Source: Charina bottae (lineage: Eukaryota; Chordata; Lepidosauria; Squamata; Charinaidae). From it: a DNA stretch of 64,000 bases. The position numbers and the translations under genes are program-made. The stretch lies in NCBI GenBank assembly GCA_023362775.1, contig JALMGJ010000004.1, forward strand, positions 52,663,298 to 52,727,297, read 5' to 3'. Positions 21,524 to 34,687 of this stretch are shown here, piece by piece; the first letter of the stretch is position 1, and the number at the start of each line of letters is the position of its first letter. The notes under the pieces are model-generated. The model did no database searches, had not been told where the DNA came from, and saw only the letters and a program-made list of their open reading frames with translations.

Positions 21524-22077
21524 TTATAATCACTTATTGACTTTACAGTGGCACAACTGAGCCCATAAAGTGAAAGGCTGGAAGTTTCAAAACTGTTCTC
21601 CCAGAACTACACACCTGATCCTGCTTTCTGTCCTGGTAGATTAGATGTGTTTGGTAATTACTGTTACCACCACCTATTCTTGTAGGAACACCTCACCCCC
21701 TGCCCAACTCTGTGAGATAAGCACCCACAATCTGTACTGTCTGTAGAGAGTAAAGAGGATAACCTTGGCAGAGATAGGCGAGATCCATTAACAAACAATA
21801 TGCAAAAGGTACGCAAAAACATCTCGGACAGATACCTCCCGAATTCACAGGAGTATAAGAGTGGGAGGAGGTAAAGTACAGTCAGACTTGGGATACTGAT
21901 GTCAGTCCATGGTGTAGACCAAACCTAGAAATCAACTCCACCAGAAGATTAAACTACCCTCATTAAGATTGGCTATAGTAATAAAATCTTGCAAGTTGCC
22001 TTGTTGCTTTTGTAACAGATGCCTATCTCTGTAAAGATAATCCTCTTTACTCTCTACACTGTCCTTCTGACATATAA

Positions 22078-22112
22078 GTAAGTAAGTAAGTAAGGAGGGA
22101 GGGAGGGAGGGA
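22078..22112 (+). repeat. (AAGT)n(GGGA)n compound microsatellite
   Basis: Several AAGT units followed directly by several GGGA units. Confidence 0.85.
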
Positions 22113-22152
22113 TTTTTATACCACAATCTCCTGGTCCTGTAGCATAGAGGTA

Positions 22153-23751
22153 CAGTAATGTGAAAAAGTAAGTACACCCCACTGAAATTTTTTACTTATA
22201 TTTCAACATACAGATATTTGATCTTCATTTCAACAATATTGATAAAGGGGATATAACAAATATCATACACCATTTACATTTTGTAGACCATTGTGTAATT
22301 TAAATAAACATAAATGCAAATTTTGCATGTGGGAAAAGTAAGTACACCGCTACATTTATCACTACTTCAAATGCCTAAAATTAGAATTGGGTGCACTAGA
22401 TCAGATGCAAATGATTAGAACATGGTTAGAGAGGATCTGGGAGGAACCTGTCTTATTTAAACCTCAGACATTTAGTTTGATTTGCTCTTTGCTGTTGAAA
22501 TGTGTGGAATCACCATGCCTAGATCTAAAGAGCTCTCTGAGGCCTTCAGAAAGAATGTCATAGATGCCTATGAGTCTGGAAAGGGATTTAAAAAGATCTC
22601 CAAACAATTGGACATCAATCATTCCACTGTCCGGAAGACCATCTACAAGTGAGGAAGATTTCAAACAACTGCCAACTTGCCCAGGCCAGGCTGTCCCAGC
22701 AAGTTCAGCCCGAGAGCAGAATACATGATGCAAGAAGTCTCCATAAGAACCCCAGAATTTCATCACATGACCTATGGGTACCTTTTGCCACTCTTGATGT
22801 CAGAGTGCATGAATCTACCATAAGAAGCTGCACAAATTAAATCTACATGGGAGGTGTGCCAGGAGGAAGCCTATGCTGTCCAGAAAGAACATCGGGGCAA
22901 GACTAAAGTTTGTTCATGAACACCAAGGCAAAGCCCAGGACTTCTGGAACAATGTGCTCTGGATAGACAGGGCAAGATAGAGTTATTTGGCCATAATACC
23001 AGAAGACATGCTTGGCAAAAACCAAAGACAGCATTTCACCAGAAAAACCTGATACCAACTGCAAAACATGGTGGTGGAAATGTTATGGTTTGGGGCTGCT
23101 TTGCTGCATCGGGACCTGGGCAGCTCACCATCACAGAATCCACTATGAATTCTTCATTGTACCAGAGGGTGCTTGAGGATAAACTGAGACCCTCTGTCAG
23201 AAGATTGAAGCTCAACTAAAAGTGGACCTTGCAACATGACAATGATTCTAAACATTCCACTAAATCCACGAGGGAATGGTTGGGGGGAAAAAAAAGAAAC
23301 GGAGGATTCTGGAATGGTCAACTCAAAGCCCAGAACTAAATCCCATTGAGATACTGTGGGGTGGTTTGAAATGGGCTGTGTATGCAAGAAACCCCTCAAA
23401 CATTGCACAGCTGAAAAAATTCTGCATAGAGGAATGGGAAAAAATTCCTCTCAGTTGATGTCAGAGACTGGTAGACAATTATAAGAAACAACTGCTTGAG
23501 GTTGTCTCTGCCAAAAGGGGCAATACCAGGTATTAGAACCAAGGATGTACTTACTTTTTCCACAGAAGGAAATGGTATATCTCTAATTTTTTGTTGAATA
23601 AATTATTGCAAAGTCAATTTTTCATCATTTTTGTTCAGTTACATCACTTTTATCTTTATATATTGTTTAAATGAATATAAAATATTGATGCCCGCGTATG
23701 TTAAAAAAGAAAACCTTACATGGGGTATACTTGCTTTTTCACATGACTCCA
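22153..23751 (+). mobile_element. Tc1-like DNA transposon, inactive
   Basis: The ends are inverted repeats: ATGTGAAAAAGTAAGTACAC at the left faces ATGTGAAAAAGCAAGTATAC (reverse complement) at the right. TA dinucleotides flank both sides (22151-22152, 23752-23753). Length of about 1.6 kb and an internal transposase remnant fit the Tc1 family. Confidence 0.88.
22515..23457 (+). pseudogene. Tc1 transposase pseudogene
   Basis: Starts with MPRSKELSEAFRKNVIDAY, the usual N-terminal helix-turn-helix of Tc1 transposases. It continues with WGCFAASGPGQL-like, LQHDNDSKHS (a catalytic D) and SPELNPIEILW (the catalytic E) blocks, and ends LKKFCIEEWEKIP. Several stops and frameshifts interrupt it, so no active protein can be made. 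It would have cut and pasted the element at TA sites. Confidence 0.85.
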
Positions 23752-23752
23752 T

Positions 23753-25123
23753 AGGTGTAGAAGTGTTTCAGCCCTTCCTTCTTCCTTTGAGATATAAATC
23801 AACCTCATACAGGATAAACAAAATAAAACTTTTATTTAAAAAACCCTAAAATATAATTGAATCCCAATTTACAAAATACATACAGTGTTCTTGGCAGTCC
23901 ACAAGATGATGCGAGTCCATTATAATTAATATGCTAAGGGAGGATTTCAGTTCATAGATTAATGAAAAGCAAAATAAATCTTGGCCACAGCCACGTAATA
24001 CACAGAATGCTCAACTTCTGCTGACAAATAAAGAGCAGAGACACTAAGACTTAACTAGCGCTATATCAAATATCCAGTACCTTTTCCACTTTCCAAAAAT
24101 CTAACAGAGATCCTATCCTTTGTCCCATATTGCTTAATAATGGAAATTTTGTATTTCAATTGCTTTAAATTACTTTTGAGTAGTGTGAAAGAATTATAAG
24201 GATATTACACTTCTAAATAATATTTGGGGGTTTCTCTCACACACAGAGATAACAGTCCACAAAAACATCTGTATGCACTAAAGCACAGTTAACTTCAAGA
24301 CTGCTGGATTTATTGATGTGTTAATTCAGAAAAGAATGTGAATACTGATTGCTGTTAGTGTGCATGAATCTAGATATACATTGTATACTGACTTTGAGCA
24401 TAATATCTTAAAATAAACAAAAAACATGATAATAAAATATGCTTATGTTATATTTATAGTGAATACAAAAGATACTTCTATACAGAACACACTAATGAGA
24501 AAATAATTTTATTTACTCATGCAGCAGGTTCTCAGATTCGTTCAACATTATTCAAGAGTATCTTGAATATAATTGTCAGTGGCCACCCACAGCACTCCAT
24601 AGATAAAAACTCCATATTGAATATTAACTGGAAAAAAATTATCCTGGATGCTGAGTCTAAAGCAATCATGGATCATTCCTGCTGTGACCAATTTTGTTTA
24701 TACAAAATTAAGTGAACAAGTGATAGCTGTTCTTAGTATTCCATTGCGACAGGGTGCCTATCACTCACTCTAATGCAGCTATCCGCTGCAGGAGTTTTTC
24801 TAGATAACGCATCTTAGAAAACTCAATGTTGAATACAGCAAATGTCAGGATGTGCCACTATGCCAGCCTATATCTGTAAACGGCATCAAGTCAAGCACTT
24901 CATTTTATCCTGCCCCTCTCCTGTAAAGACTTATTGCTGTTCCAGAATGCACCAATATGTGAATACAGAATTGTGAGAAACATTTCCTTGTAATAGACTA
25001 AAGCACTAGTGGGTTTGCTTTTTATCTTATAGACCAGTTAAATGTAGAGTTAAATGTATTGTATTATAAATGTATTATAGTTTTAGCTAATAAAATAAAG
25101 TCTCTTTGATTGGTAAAATAAAG
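23753..25123 (-). other. FANCB 3' flank and probable 3' untranslated region
   Basis: No other gene is seen. The first AATAAA in FANCB sense below its stop is at 24508-24513 (plus-strand TTTATT), a candidate polyadenylation signal giving a 3' UTR of roughly 0.6 kb. Confidence 0.45.
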
Positions 25124-28100
25124 TCAGAATGAAGAGCATAGCCATGACATCATATCAGAATTCATCTGCAAATCAATTACATTCAAAATGTGCTTCCTGT
25201 ATAAGGAACCACTCACTGTTCTGTTCATACTCAGCATACTTTGCTTTTGTTCCTTTATAAATGCTTCTTTGAAGTGTTGCACTGCAGAGACACCATTGTT
25301 TTCCTCGTTTTCGTCATTTTTCAGAGAAAAGTTATTTTCAGTTTGTCTTAGAGCTGACGAGAAAACATGTTGGAGAAATTCTGATTCTTTTACTAAAGTC
25401 AGTCCAAGCTGTTCAGCAAGTAGACTCTTATTTCCTAACTTCAGTGATTTTATCTTGCAAGTTGGTGGTAGCAATCCAATGAAGGCATGAAGACACTGGA
25501 ACAAGGCAAGTTGATGTCTGTGGAATAGATGAACAAGTCAGTTGTCGCTATGTATCGTCTAGTGCAGGGGTCGGCAAACCGCGGCTCGCGAGCCACATGT
25601 GGCTCTTTGGCCCCTTGAGTGTGGCTCTTCCCCAGGCAGGTGTGGCAGGGGCAGGCGCAGTAGTGGCCATGGCGGGGGCAGGCGCGGCAGCGGCATGGTG
25701 TGCGTGGCGGCGGGCATGGCGGCAGCAGGCCCTAAGTGTGCGCGATTGGCTCCTGCCCGCAAACCACGCCCACTTCCACGCGATTGGCCCCCGCCCGCAA
25801 ACCCCACCCCTTCCACGCGATTGGCTCCCATCCTCAAACCCCGCCCCCTGACCCTCGAGTGATATTATAAATTTTATAAATGTCAAAATGGCTCCTGGCA
25901 GAAAAAAGTTTGCCGACCCCTGGTCTAGTGGAAAGGTTTACATGGAAAGCAAAATTCTTCATGGCAAAGAAACACGTTTCTACTTTAGCTGAAAAAAATG
26001 TTACTTTTGGATTAAATGCCAAGTATGAAAACAGTGTTGAAAGGCCTCAGTAGCAGTGATACTGACTGCAAACACCTGTCCTATACATTCAGAAACATGC
26101 AAAATTCAGAGGCAGCAATATGTACCATGTTCTCCGGATTCCTTTGGTTGTTCTTCATTCCAGTTCTGTAAGATTTACTTGACATTTACTTCTTACCTGT
26201 CTTAGCAGCACGACGACAGTGAAGAGAATACTGCTCTTCCAAAACATTACATAATAAAAATTTTAAAGGTTAGGCTTAATTAATGTTAATTCTGGAAAAA
26301 ATCTTAAAGTACCTTTTACAAGTTCCTCTTAACATTATCATTTATTGTATTAAGCAGTTAGTCTTTTTATGGCATCCTATGTAGACTATTTAAAGTTCTT
26401 TAAGTAACAAATGAATCCCTTGCTTATCTAGCAGATACCAGGGAGACTAATCAAAAATAGTTTTTTAAGAGTTCTCTGCCAGCAACATACATGACTATTA
26501 CCTCTACAAACCAACTCAGTACTATTGTAATACTCTCTAAGAAGCTAGCAAAGTCTTTTTCAGCCTTTCAATGGCTACTACCTGCAGAATACTGTTAAAA
26601 ATCCTTCAAATGGTGTTTTTAGATTCCACTTGAAAAGAGTGCCATTCAGATTTCCAGATTTCCAGCAGATCATATAATTAGGATATTCCTTGATTGGTGC
26701 ACACTCCATTTGTTCCAATAGCCACTTGTTTACTGGAAGCAATGTGCAGTCAGGGGAGATTATTTGAAAAGAGAATTTGTGTGATATTGCACAGAGTGCA
26801 AAAAGGTCTTGTGTAGAACCTGCAACACACACACACACAAACACAAAAACCATAATGAAGCTAAGGAGTACAATATATTTAAAATCCATATCTACTTAAT
26901 TTTGTTTTTAAAATGTATTTATTAAGTTTATATACCACTTCAGACATGACATAATTTAAGTGGCACACAAAAATGCACAACAATATATAATAATATGGTA
27001 ATCTTATATACTACAATGAAATAATCTAATAAAGTGCACCGCATTACACTATTTTTTGTATAGGAAAGAATCATATTATTTTTGATGCTTAAAATGTTGG
27101 GGTCAGAAGTGAAGAAATTATTTAAATCTAATGAAATATACTTTGTGATAGACATACTGTAATATTTCTTGCTTACATCTTCCATATCATTTCTAGAATC
27201 AACAAAGAACATCTGGGGGTTGCTTCAGAATTATGAAGTTAACTTGCAATAGGCAAGCACATCATAAACTTTCTTCCAGAAGTCCTATAAGAACTGGGTA
27301 ATGGGGGAGGGAGGGAGGGTTGAGACATGGTTTTAAGACACTGATGGGTAGAAAAGTAAGTATTGTCTTATTTATATTTAAGCAAGGTGTTATTCTAAAT
27401 AATTTTTCTTTTTAAGGTTCTTTCGAAATAAAAATACTTAATATTTTTTGGGATTTAGTTCCTGATTAGGACTGTAATGTACAGACAATATTGTATATAT
27501 AAAACACTAAAAGAAGTCTTATTTTGAAAAACACAACAAAAAAAATATAAAGTTTCATTCTTGATTTAATAGGGACGTATAAAGATATTTCTTATAGCAA
27601 ATATATATTTACCTGGATATTTATAATCTTTCAAATTTATTGAATGCTTTCCAGTAGAAATCTCTACCAGACTTAGTAAAATATCTCCACATAGCAAAGT
27701 CAATCTTTTGCTTTTCTGCCAGGTTTCACTCTCACCACTCTTCTTCTTTGCATGAAGCAGTACCACACAAGTCATTTCATGCCATGCCAAGAAAGGGGAC
27801 AAGGGGGTAATTGCCATAAAGGCTTTTGCCTTATTCCTCTTCACTTGAGAATCTCCTCCATTGCACGTGTCTTCTTCATTAGGGCAACTTAACTTGACTT
27901 TTTTAGGCAATGGTTCCAAGTGCCAATATGACAAAGGCTCTGCCAGCATTGCTTTCTTCACTGTAACTACTTTACAGTGGCATTTTGTTGGAGAAAGTGA
28001 ATGGTGCTTCGGGCCCATTATCAGAGATAAACTGGTATCACTGAGTCGCCTGCTTCAAAACACAAGAACACGATGAAGACAAAGGTATTTATAGTTTCAG

Positions 28101-31100
28101 CATTTGCAGTGTAGTATGCTCTTGTGTATTTGGTATTCATAATTCACAATTGCTTTGTATCAACTTTATATCAAATACAATGTAATCAAACATATCTTCA
28201 ATTTTTACCCATAAGATATATCTTGTAACATTTTCTCTTGGAATAATTTTAAATTTCTGTATACTGTATCTAGATTTTTTTATTTTGGAATTTAGGCTTC
28301 AGCCATATAAATGCTGCCAATGACATATGCTCAGTATTATGTTATTATATAGAATTTAAACTACTCACACGTCAAATGTTTCCATGACCTGTACTCCAAC
28401 TATTAACTGGTCATCCACCACACGATACCAAACCTCTTTTACAATTTGTTCTTGATCTCCAGTTGGAGCTGATGCATCATTATGAAATGCTTCCTCTGTT
28501 TCATCCCAAAGAGAAACAAGATTTTCCTTAGAGGGAAACATAAACATTTTTTAAATATAAAGCCAAATAACTTGTTGTATAATGAGAATTTGTTATTGTT
28601 AACAAATTAGACAGTCATGGAAATCAAAATGCATTATAACTAATATATAAACTTGAGGATCAACTAAAATTACCACAGTATGCTATACATTTGCAGTAGA
28701 AACATATTTTAAATCATCCTCATCAAGTATTTATACTCATTCTGATTCCCCCCCCCCCGTTTCAAATTGAGAAAACTGCACTGTACAAGTGCCCAGGTGA
28801 TATGATTCCACATAAACTGTTGAAAAGTTACCATTATCCTTAATATTGAAAATATATGCAAATATATTGGCAGGCAGAACATTTCAATGGTCTTCAAACA
28901 CTATAGCAACAATTTTTTGACCAGCATTCTGTTAAAAATTAATCACATTACTTGTTTAACTGGATCCATTATTATTTTTTGCTTCTGTTATTATAAATGG
29001 CAAGTTCTGTACCTATGTAATAGGAAAAAATATCCATACACCACTTTTAACTTTTCTGCAAAATACCTTTTTGACCCTGGGAAATCTTTGTTTTCGATCT
29101 TGAACAATATCTAATAATGCATGACAGCTTTCCATCAGAACTTTTTCTTTGAGTTGTAAATGTTTTTGAAGTGCCCGAACAGATGCAAAACCAGCCTATG
29201 TAAGAGAACAGAAGCTTCATGATGATACAGTTGTGAGCATTAGAGCAAGTAATTCCTTCCTGAAAGATACTAAAGATCCAGTATGAAGTATTTTACTCAT
29301 ACGGTTTAAAAATTACTTAGCTTAGAAATCTGGCCTTGAGACTTTCAGAAATGTTGTATCTCTGAACTCAAGTGAAATAATTTATATTTAGTCATGGTTA
29401 TAACCGTGAATTGTTGGACCATAAGGAAGTCTGAGCACCGAAGAATTGATGCTTTTGAACTGTGGTGCTGGAAAAGACTCTTAAGAGTCCCTTGGACTGC
29501 AAGGAAGTCAAATCAGTCAATCCTAAAGGAAATCAACCCTGACTGCTCATTGGAAGGACAGATACTGAAGCTGAAGCTCAAATACTTTGGCCACCTAATG
29601 CGAAGAGAGGACTCACTGGAAGAGACCCTGATGCTGGGAAAGACTGAAGGTAAAAGGAGAAGGGGACGGCAGAGGATGAGATGGTTAGATAGCATCACCG
29701 ATGCAATGAACATGAATTTGAGTAAACTCCGGGAGACAGTGGAGGACAGGAAGGCCTGGCGTGCTATGGTCCATGGGGTCACGAAGAGTTGGACACGACT
29801 AAATGACTGAACAACCACAAAACAACATAACCATGAAGTCACTATTAATGTGTTCTGCCTATAATGACATCTACAAAGTAGATGGACTGAAAACATTTTG
29901 TAATGCAAGTTCCATTAAATAAAACAAAATGTATGTTGCCAAGAGAAAGATGCTAGACACAAACCTGCAATCGTGCTTCAAGTGCTTTGATAGTAAGAAG
30001 GCGATTCTCTTGTATCTCTTCAGCAGAGGACAAGTCATTTTCATAGTTTATGTTACTCTAAGAAAAAGCAATACACATACTAATTCTGTGCCAAATTAAA
30101 CATCAAAGACTTATAGAACACTCTGTGAAATGCAGCACATTGGAAGAATCCAAATGTAAGCTTAAGATCTTCCTACAAGGAAACTGAAGCTAAGCGTGCC
30201 CCCTCCAGTCAGACACAAGAGGAGACTGACAGGGAAGTCTTTGTGTGCACCCCTGTATATTACAGAGTAGAAGACAACAACAACCGCCCCCACCAGATGT
30301 ACCTTATATGTATACTCCCCAACTGTTAAAAAAATGCTCCATGTAGTTGCAGTGTGATTTTTGACACAACACAGATTAGGTTGGAGGAATCACAATTTTA
30401 AAAAAATTATTCTAAAGATGCCAATTACACCACTTAAGACTGTACAGTAATTTACAAGCTTGAAAATGAGATGTACACAGTGACCAAGTCTGATCAGAAT
30501 GCTAAATCATACAAAAATAAATATAGTGTGTCTTGGGCTTATGTGTTACCATCTATATATCTGCATCAAACAAATCCAATGCTGCCTTTTAGGAAGAAAA
30601 AAAAAAACACACAGCTTAGTATGTCATTCAAACCCTAAAGTTAATCTTTAGAACTAGGTGAGATAAGCCATAACATCTCATGCATAAATTACAGACTTAA
30701 CCTTATGCTATTCAATAAGTCCTAGTTAAGATTAAATGCAGGCTATATTTATACACTGTACCATGCCATAATGTGTTTTGTTAGTTTTGAGTTAACATGC
30801 GTGATCCCTCCCATTGTAGTTTATAAACCATGGTTTATTTCACTATGCCATTACTGAAGTAATATGAGAACCTGAAATTAAACACAAATGGAAGCTCTGA
30901 ACTACTTGTAGTTGTACTAGAGGTGGTGACGGAAATATGCAAGGCCAAATGCTTAAAGGAATTTTGTACTGGAATAAAAAACCATGTGAAGCCTTATGTA
31001 GGAAGGCTTTTGTCTGCTTTCTAACTAATTGAAGTTGTTCAAAGTTTTGATTTGTAAAATATTGACATGACTGGCCCAAATTCAGTAATTTGAATCAAAA

Positions 31101-31842
31101 TGTTCAGTGAAACCCTGTAATTAATGAATGCTACAATCTCTATTCGAATATGAACAAAGGACTGCATTAAATATCAAAACAGTAATCTCCCTCGTCCCTT
31201 TTAAAATAAACCTTTCCCAATGATTTGTAGCATATCTTACCTCATAAGTAATCTTTCCAAAATCTGTTATTTGAAATGCCCCTAGTGTTTCTGAAATAGA
31301 GTCACTTTTTAGAAAAATCAAGATTTGTTCAGTTCCCATACCAGCAAAATCATCTACCAGAATAGATTTCACTTTTTTCCAGCAAGAAGCCACCTAGAAC
31401 ATAATTTAAAATTGTGATGTTTTTTTTCATAATTTAGAAACATACAGTGCATGATTAAAATGTAGAAGGGAGCCATCTTATGTGCAATTTTTGCAGTGAT
31501 GGGTATTATTTGCATTTATTAAAAGATTTGAGTTGTACTTACTGAAAAGGCAGCTTAAGATACATGGTATAGCAACTACAAGATCACACTGCACAATGAT
31601 TTTACTGAAAATTTTTGTTATAATGGCAATTTACATGGAACATGTAATTTTCAAAGATTGAACACAAGCATTTTATAATCCACTATGCACTGACTGTGAA
31701 TATTGTATTTAATTTATAATTGTTTTTTTTATATGATCCTTCCCCTGGCTTACATTCCAGATCTAATCAAAATACCAGTACCTTGTTTTATAAATTGATT
31801 TAGAATTTCATTTAAACCAGGAATACCCTGGGCTTAGCCCCA

Positions 31843-31873
<31 letters not shown>

Positions 31874-31879
31874 AATATA

Positions 31880-31931
<52 letters not shown>

Positions 31932-33340
31932 CAGTTTGCAGCTCTAAAACAAATTATTTCTAAAGTATCTGTGAGCTTGTACTGAGTGTTTCACTACTAA
32001 AAAACTATCTCCAGCCAGAATGGATATAGAATAAAGAGTAAGGATTTAAGAAAGAGACACAGCAGATATAAAATTAAAAGGAGTGAGTCAATTACATTAT
32101 GGCCATGTCGAAATTGTATCACTCGTTTTAGAAGTTGAGCTTTGTCTCTACAAGGAACAAGAAAACCTTCATGTGTCAGAACTCCATAACGCACATTAAG
32201 TTCCTGCGTAAGCAAAGGCTGTCCTATATCGTAACTGCAGGGAACAGTTTTTGTTTGATGGAATGTTCAACACTTAAGCAAAACAACAGGATGTGCACCA
32301 GAATTTCTTTCATGAATTCTGGACAGGAATAACTAGACATGTAACATATTATGAAGCTGATGAGACAGAATCTCCACAATTCTAATAAAAATTGTTTTAG
32401 TACATCAGTTCAATACCTGTAAGTTATGTTTCCATATAGCACATACATCTCCGGAAGCAAATGTCACAATCACCAAATGGCGATCTCCATCCACTGCAGC
32501 TATTTCTACTGAAAAAGGATTTTCGTATGGAAGCTGTAGAACTTCTTTAGGCCAACCATCTTGAAAGAAAATCAATTGGCCTTTGCAAGTAACTGCAACG
32601 AGTGACATCTTAAACTTGCTTCTTCTTACTTCAGCTTTGCAAACATACACACAATGCACCACAGTGCCATAAGCATGAGGCAAAAAATTAGCATTCAGCA
32701 GCACTCTTTGTTTGTCTACTGCATATGCAAAACATTCACATCCCCAGATGGCCAAGTCTGAGTTAGCATTACTTTGCTTATTGCCTCCTTCTGGAAAACA
32801 AGCAGCTCTAGTTCCCAAAACAACTGCACCCTGACCCTCAATGTGACCAGCCCATTGGACAGAAGAAAACGGAATAGGGGCACATAAAACAGTGCCAGTT
32901 TGGGGAGAAATATGTAACAGGTGTCTTTCATCACACCATATTATTGTTGGACCAGCCAATAATTTTACAGGTTCTTTGATTGCATAGTCTAGTTTAAAGT
33001 GCAGAACCAGTTCAAATTTGTTAAAGGCATTAAGCATCAATAACATATATTTAATTTTTTTCTTTTTTTTCTTTTTCAAGAGAATGCAAGGGAGAAGAAT
33101 TCCAGTTCTGAAGTCAGATGCATTACTGCAGTGAATAATTTCAATACCTTCCCCACATATGCAAAATGATCCATTAGACACCTCATTAAACAATTTAGTG
33201 CCATTGTCAAATATCATTCTTTTAACATGCAATGTAGTAATTATGGTATCATCAGTCTGTGTGTTCTTCCCTTTTGCTAGTTGGAAAAGAAGGAGTTCCC
33301 CATTATAAGACAACAGTTTCTCTTGCTGATCCGTTGACAT
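25124..33340 (-). CDS. FANCB: FANCB, Fanconi anaemia core complex subunit B, 8 coding exons, 841 aa
   Basis: FANCB scaffolds, with FANCL and FAAP100, the nuclear ubiquitin ligase module that monoubiquitinates FANCD2-FANCI during repair of interstrand cross-links. Coding exons in gene order are 33340-32417 (ATG at 33340), 31393-31241, 30057-29965, 29195-29067, 28526-28369, 28049-27613, 26819-26582 and 25517-25124 (TGA at 25126-25124). All junctions are AG/GT and the phases sum to 842 codons including stop; human FANCB has 859 residues. Recognisable blocks include KLLSYNGELLLFQLAKG, DFRTGI, VQWAGHIEGQG, LVDDFAGMGTEQILIF, KEVWYRVVDDQLIVGV, RTLFKWN-like (GTLFKWNLKTPFEG) and LFQCLHAFIGLLP. A run of seven lysines in exon 1 is specific to this sequence. 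The 5' untranslated exons were not located. They probably lie towards the shared promoter with MOSPD2, near 35.8-36.2 kb. Confidence 0.95.
25565..25922. mobile_element. Non-autonomous hAT element in the last FANCB intron
   Basis: A 358-bp element with terminal inverted repeats CAGGGGTCGGCAAAC...GTTTGCCGACCCCTG and an exact 8-bp duplication GTCTAGTG (25557-25564 and 25923-25930). The GC-rich interior gives several spurious open frames on both strands. Its edge is 47 nt from the 3' splice site of the last FANCB exon. Confidence 0.95.
28748..28759 (+). repeat. Poly(C) run
   Basis: A homopolymer of about 11-12 C in FANCB intronic sequence. Confidence 0.8.
29394..29815 (+). mobile_element. BovB/RTE LINE 3' fragment with open ORF2 end
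   Basis: A 138-codon open plus-strand frame (29394-29810) carries the end of BovB ORF2: HRRIDAFELWCWKRLLRVPW, then LKYFGHLMRREDSLEETLMLG, RGRQRMRWLDSITD and AWRAMVHGVTKSWTRL. These motifs are characteristic of BovB/RTE elements of squamates and ruminants. It lies antisense in a FANCB intron (29196-29964), is 5' truncated and has no stop before the family's usual end, so it is not very old. Confidence 0.9.
31843..31929 (+). repeat. (TG)n followed by (TA)n microsatellite
   Basis: (TG)n at about 31843-31870 and (TA)n at about 31885-31929, within the first coding-region intron of FANCB. Confidence 0.95.
32096..32234 (-). other. Exon-like open segment in a FANCB intron, unidentified
   Basis: On the FANCB strand a 139-nt segment is preceded by a good acceptor (TTCCCTGCAG) and followed by GTAATT. 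It reads without stops in one phase: 46 codons with YDIGQPLL, LNVRYGVLTHEGFLVP and LLKRVIQF. I cannot assign it to human FANCB or to any family. The hydrophobic/charged spacing is weakly like a PB1 or ubiquitin-like domain. It may be a retrocopy fragment, a cryptic exon or chance. Confidence 0.25.
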
Positions 33341-34685
33341 TTTTTTTTCTTAAATAGATTCCATAGCATAAAAATTGGTGTTTCTCTGAATTCCACTACA
33401 AGGATTCTTCTGTAATATTTGATCCAAAGAGCATTTTTTCAATCTGAAAAATGTTTACAAGAGGTTTCTTAATACTGCAATCGACTTTAGATTATTTTAC
33501 CTTCAATAAATAACAATCAGTACTCAATAAGGAGACACAGTAATATGATCTATAATTTTAAAAATGAAGTGTAACAAATTCTGAAAATAAATACCTTTCA
33601 GTCTAATCCTAAACATGGTTGTCCAAAAGAAAACAGGATACGTTTTTATAACTGGGGGACCTTTAACTCCTCCATTAGAGTAAGAAAGAGTAAAACTATG
33701 GAGGCATACTTTTTCACAACAAAATCATCAAAATGTTTCATAGCAAAATCCTTTGCAGCTGTACTTTAGTGGGATTTATTATAATATTCTTCTAAAGTAA
33801 AAAACAGTTCCCAAGATAATCAGAAAAATTTTGGCTGAAGTAGGGCAGAACACAAGGAAGCATTTACATAAACCAATGTTATTTATAAGAATTCCAACTA
33901 TATGAATATATGGAGTCCCATCTCTGTTCCCATAAGATAATAACACACATGTCCACATTATGGATAAAAATGGAAGCCATATTTATGGAGAAGAGTGTCT
34001 GAATGAATATTTATTATAGTGAACCCAAAAATCTCAGTAAAACAGATGATAAAACATTGTAAGCAATAGAACTAAGATGGGCATCATTCTGGTTAAATAG
34101 TAATAAATGAAGAAAAATTAGAGTGACCTAGAAAATTAACTAACAAAGGAATTATAAAACATGCATGAATATTGTTGTAGGAGGTACAGTGTAAAAGAAT
34201 AAGCTATTCAGTCAATAACATCCTCACCACGTGGACCGAGTGAGATTGCATATGGAATTTTATTTCAAGAATACTTGTAACCCATTAAAAACTGCTGATT
34301 ATAGCTTCCATATTTTGATACCTCTGAGTTGATTTAAGATTGGCTCCTCCAAAAGACATCTTGCTGTTCTTCTGTGTTCATAACTTGTTGTTTAAATGCA
34401 AGCTTAATCTGCTCAAAGTCCATTGTTACTAAAGCTGAAAAATTTTAATAGTGCAGCTGCTGTTAAAGAGATATTTTTCCATCTTGCCAATTAATATCAG
34501 CAGGGTTAGTCCTAGAAGGGAAAAAATCATCTTTAATAATTAAGCAAAGATACTTATCCATAACTCCATCTCCACCTTGGTTACACTTGCTTTCCAAGAG
34601 AGGACCACAATGGATAGGTTCCCAATGCTATTTAGTCATGATTTCCGAGTAATTTAGTACAACAGTACAAATCTGCTAAATGGCT
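33341..34685. other. FANCB 5' side, no feature supported
   Basis: Probably FANCB 5' intron. No splice-bounded untranslated exon can be fixed by eye, and no repeat family was recognised. Confidence 0.4.
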
Positions 34686-34687
34686 CA

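Noticed and set aside
1..24000. Exons of GLRA2, the neighbour of FANCB in human
   Set aside because: No exon with ligand-gated channel motifs was found; the gene probably lies beyond the left edge.
25548..25886. Overlapping 84-112-codon open frames on both strands
   Set aside because: They fall inside the GC-rich hAT element 25565-25922. They are low in complexity, have no domain, and exist in several frames at once.
34330..34420. Short minus-strand frame starting MDFEQIKLAF
   Set aside because: Only about 29 codons, with no splice sites placed and no family recognised; insufficient for a gene or retrocopy call.
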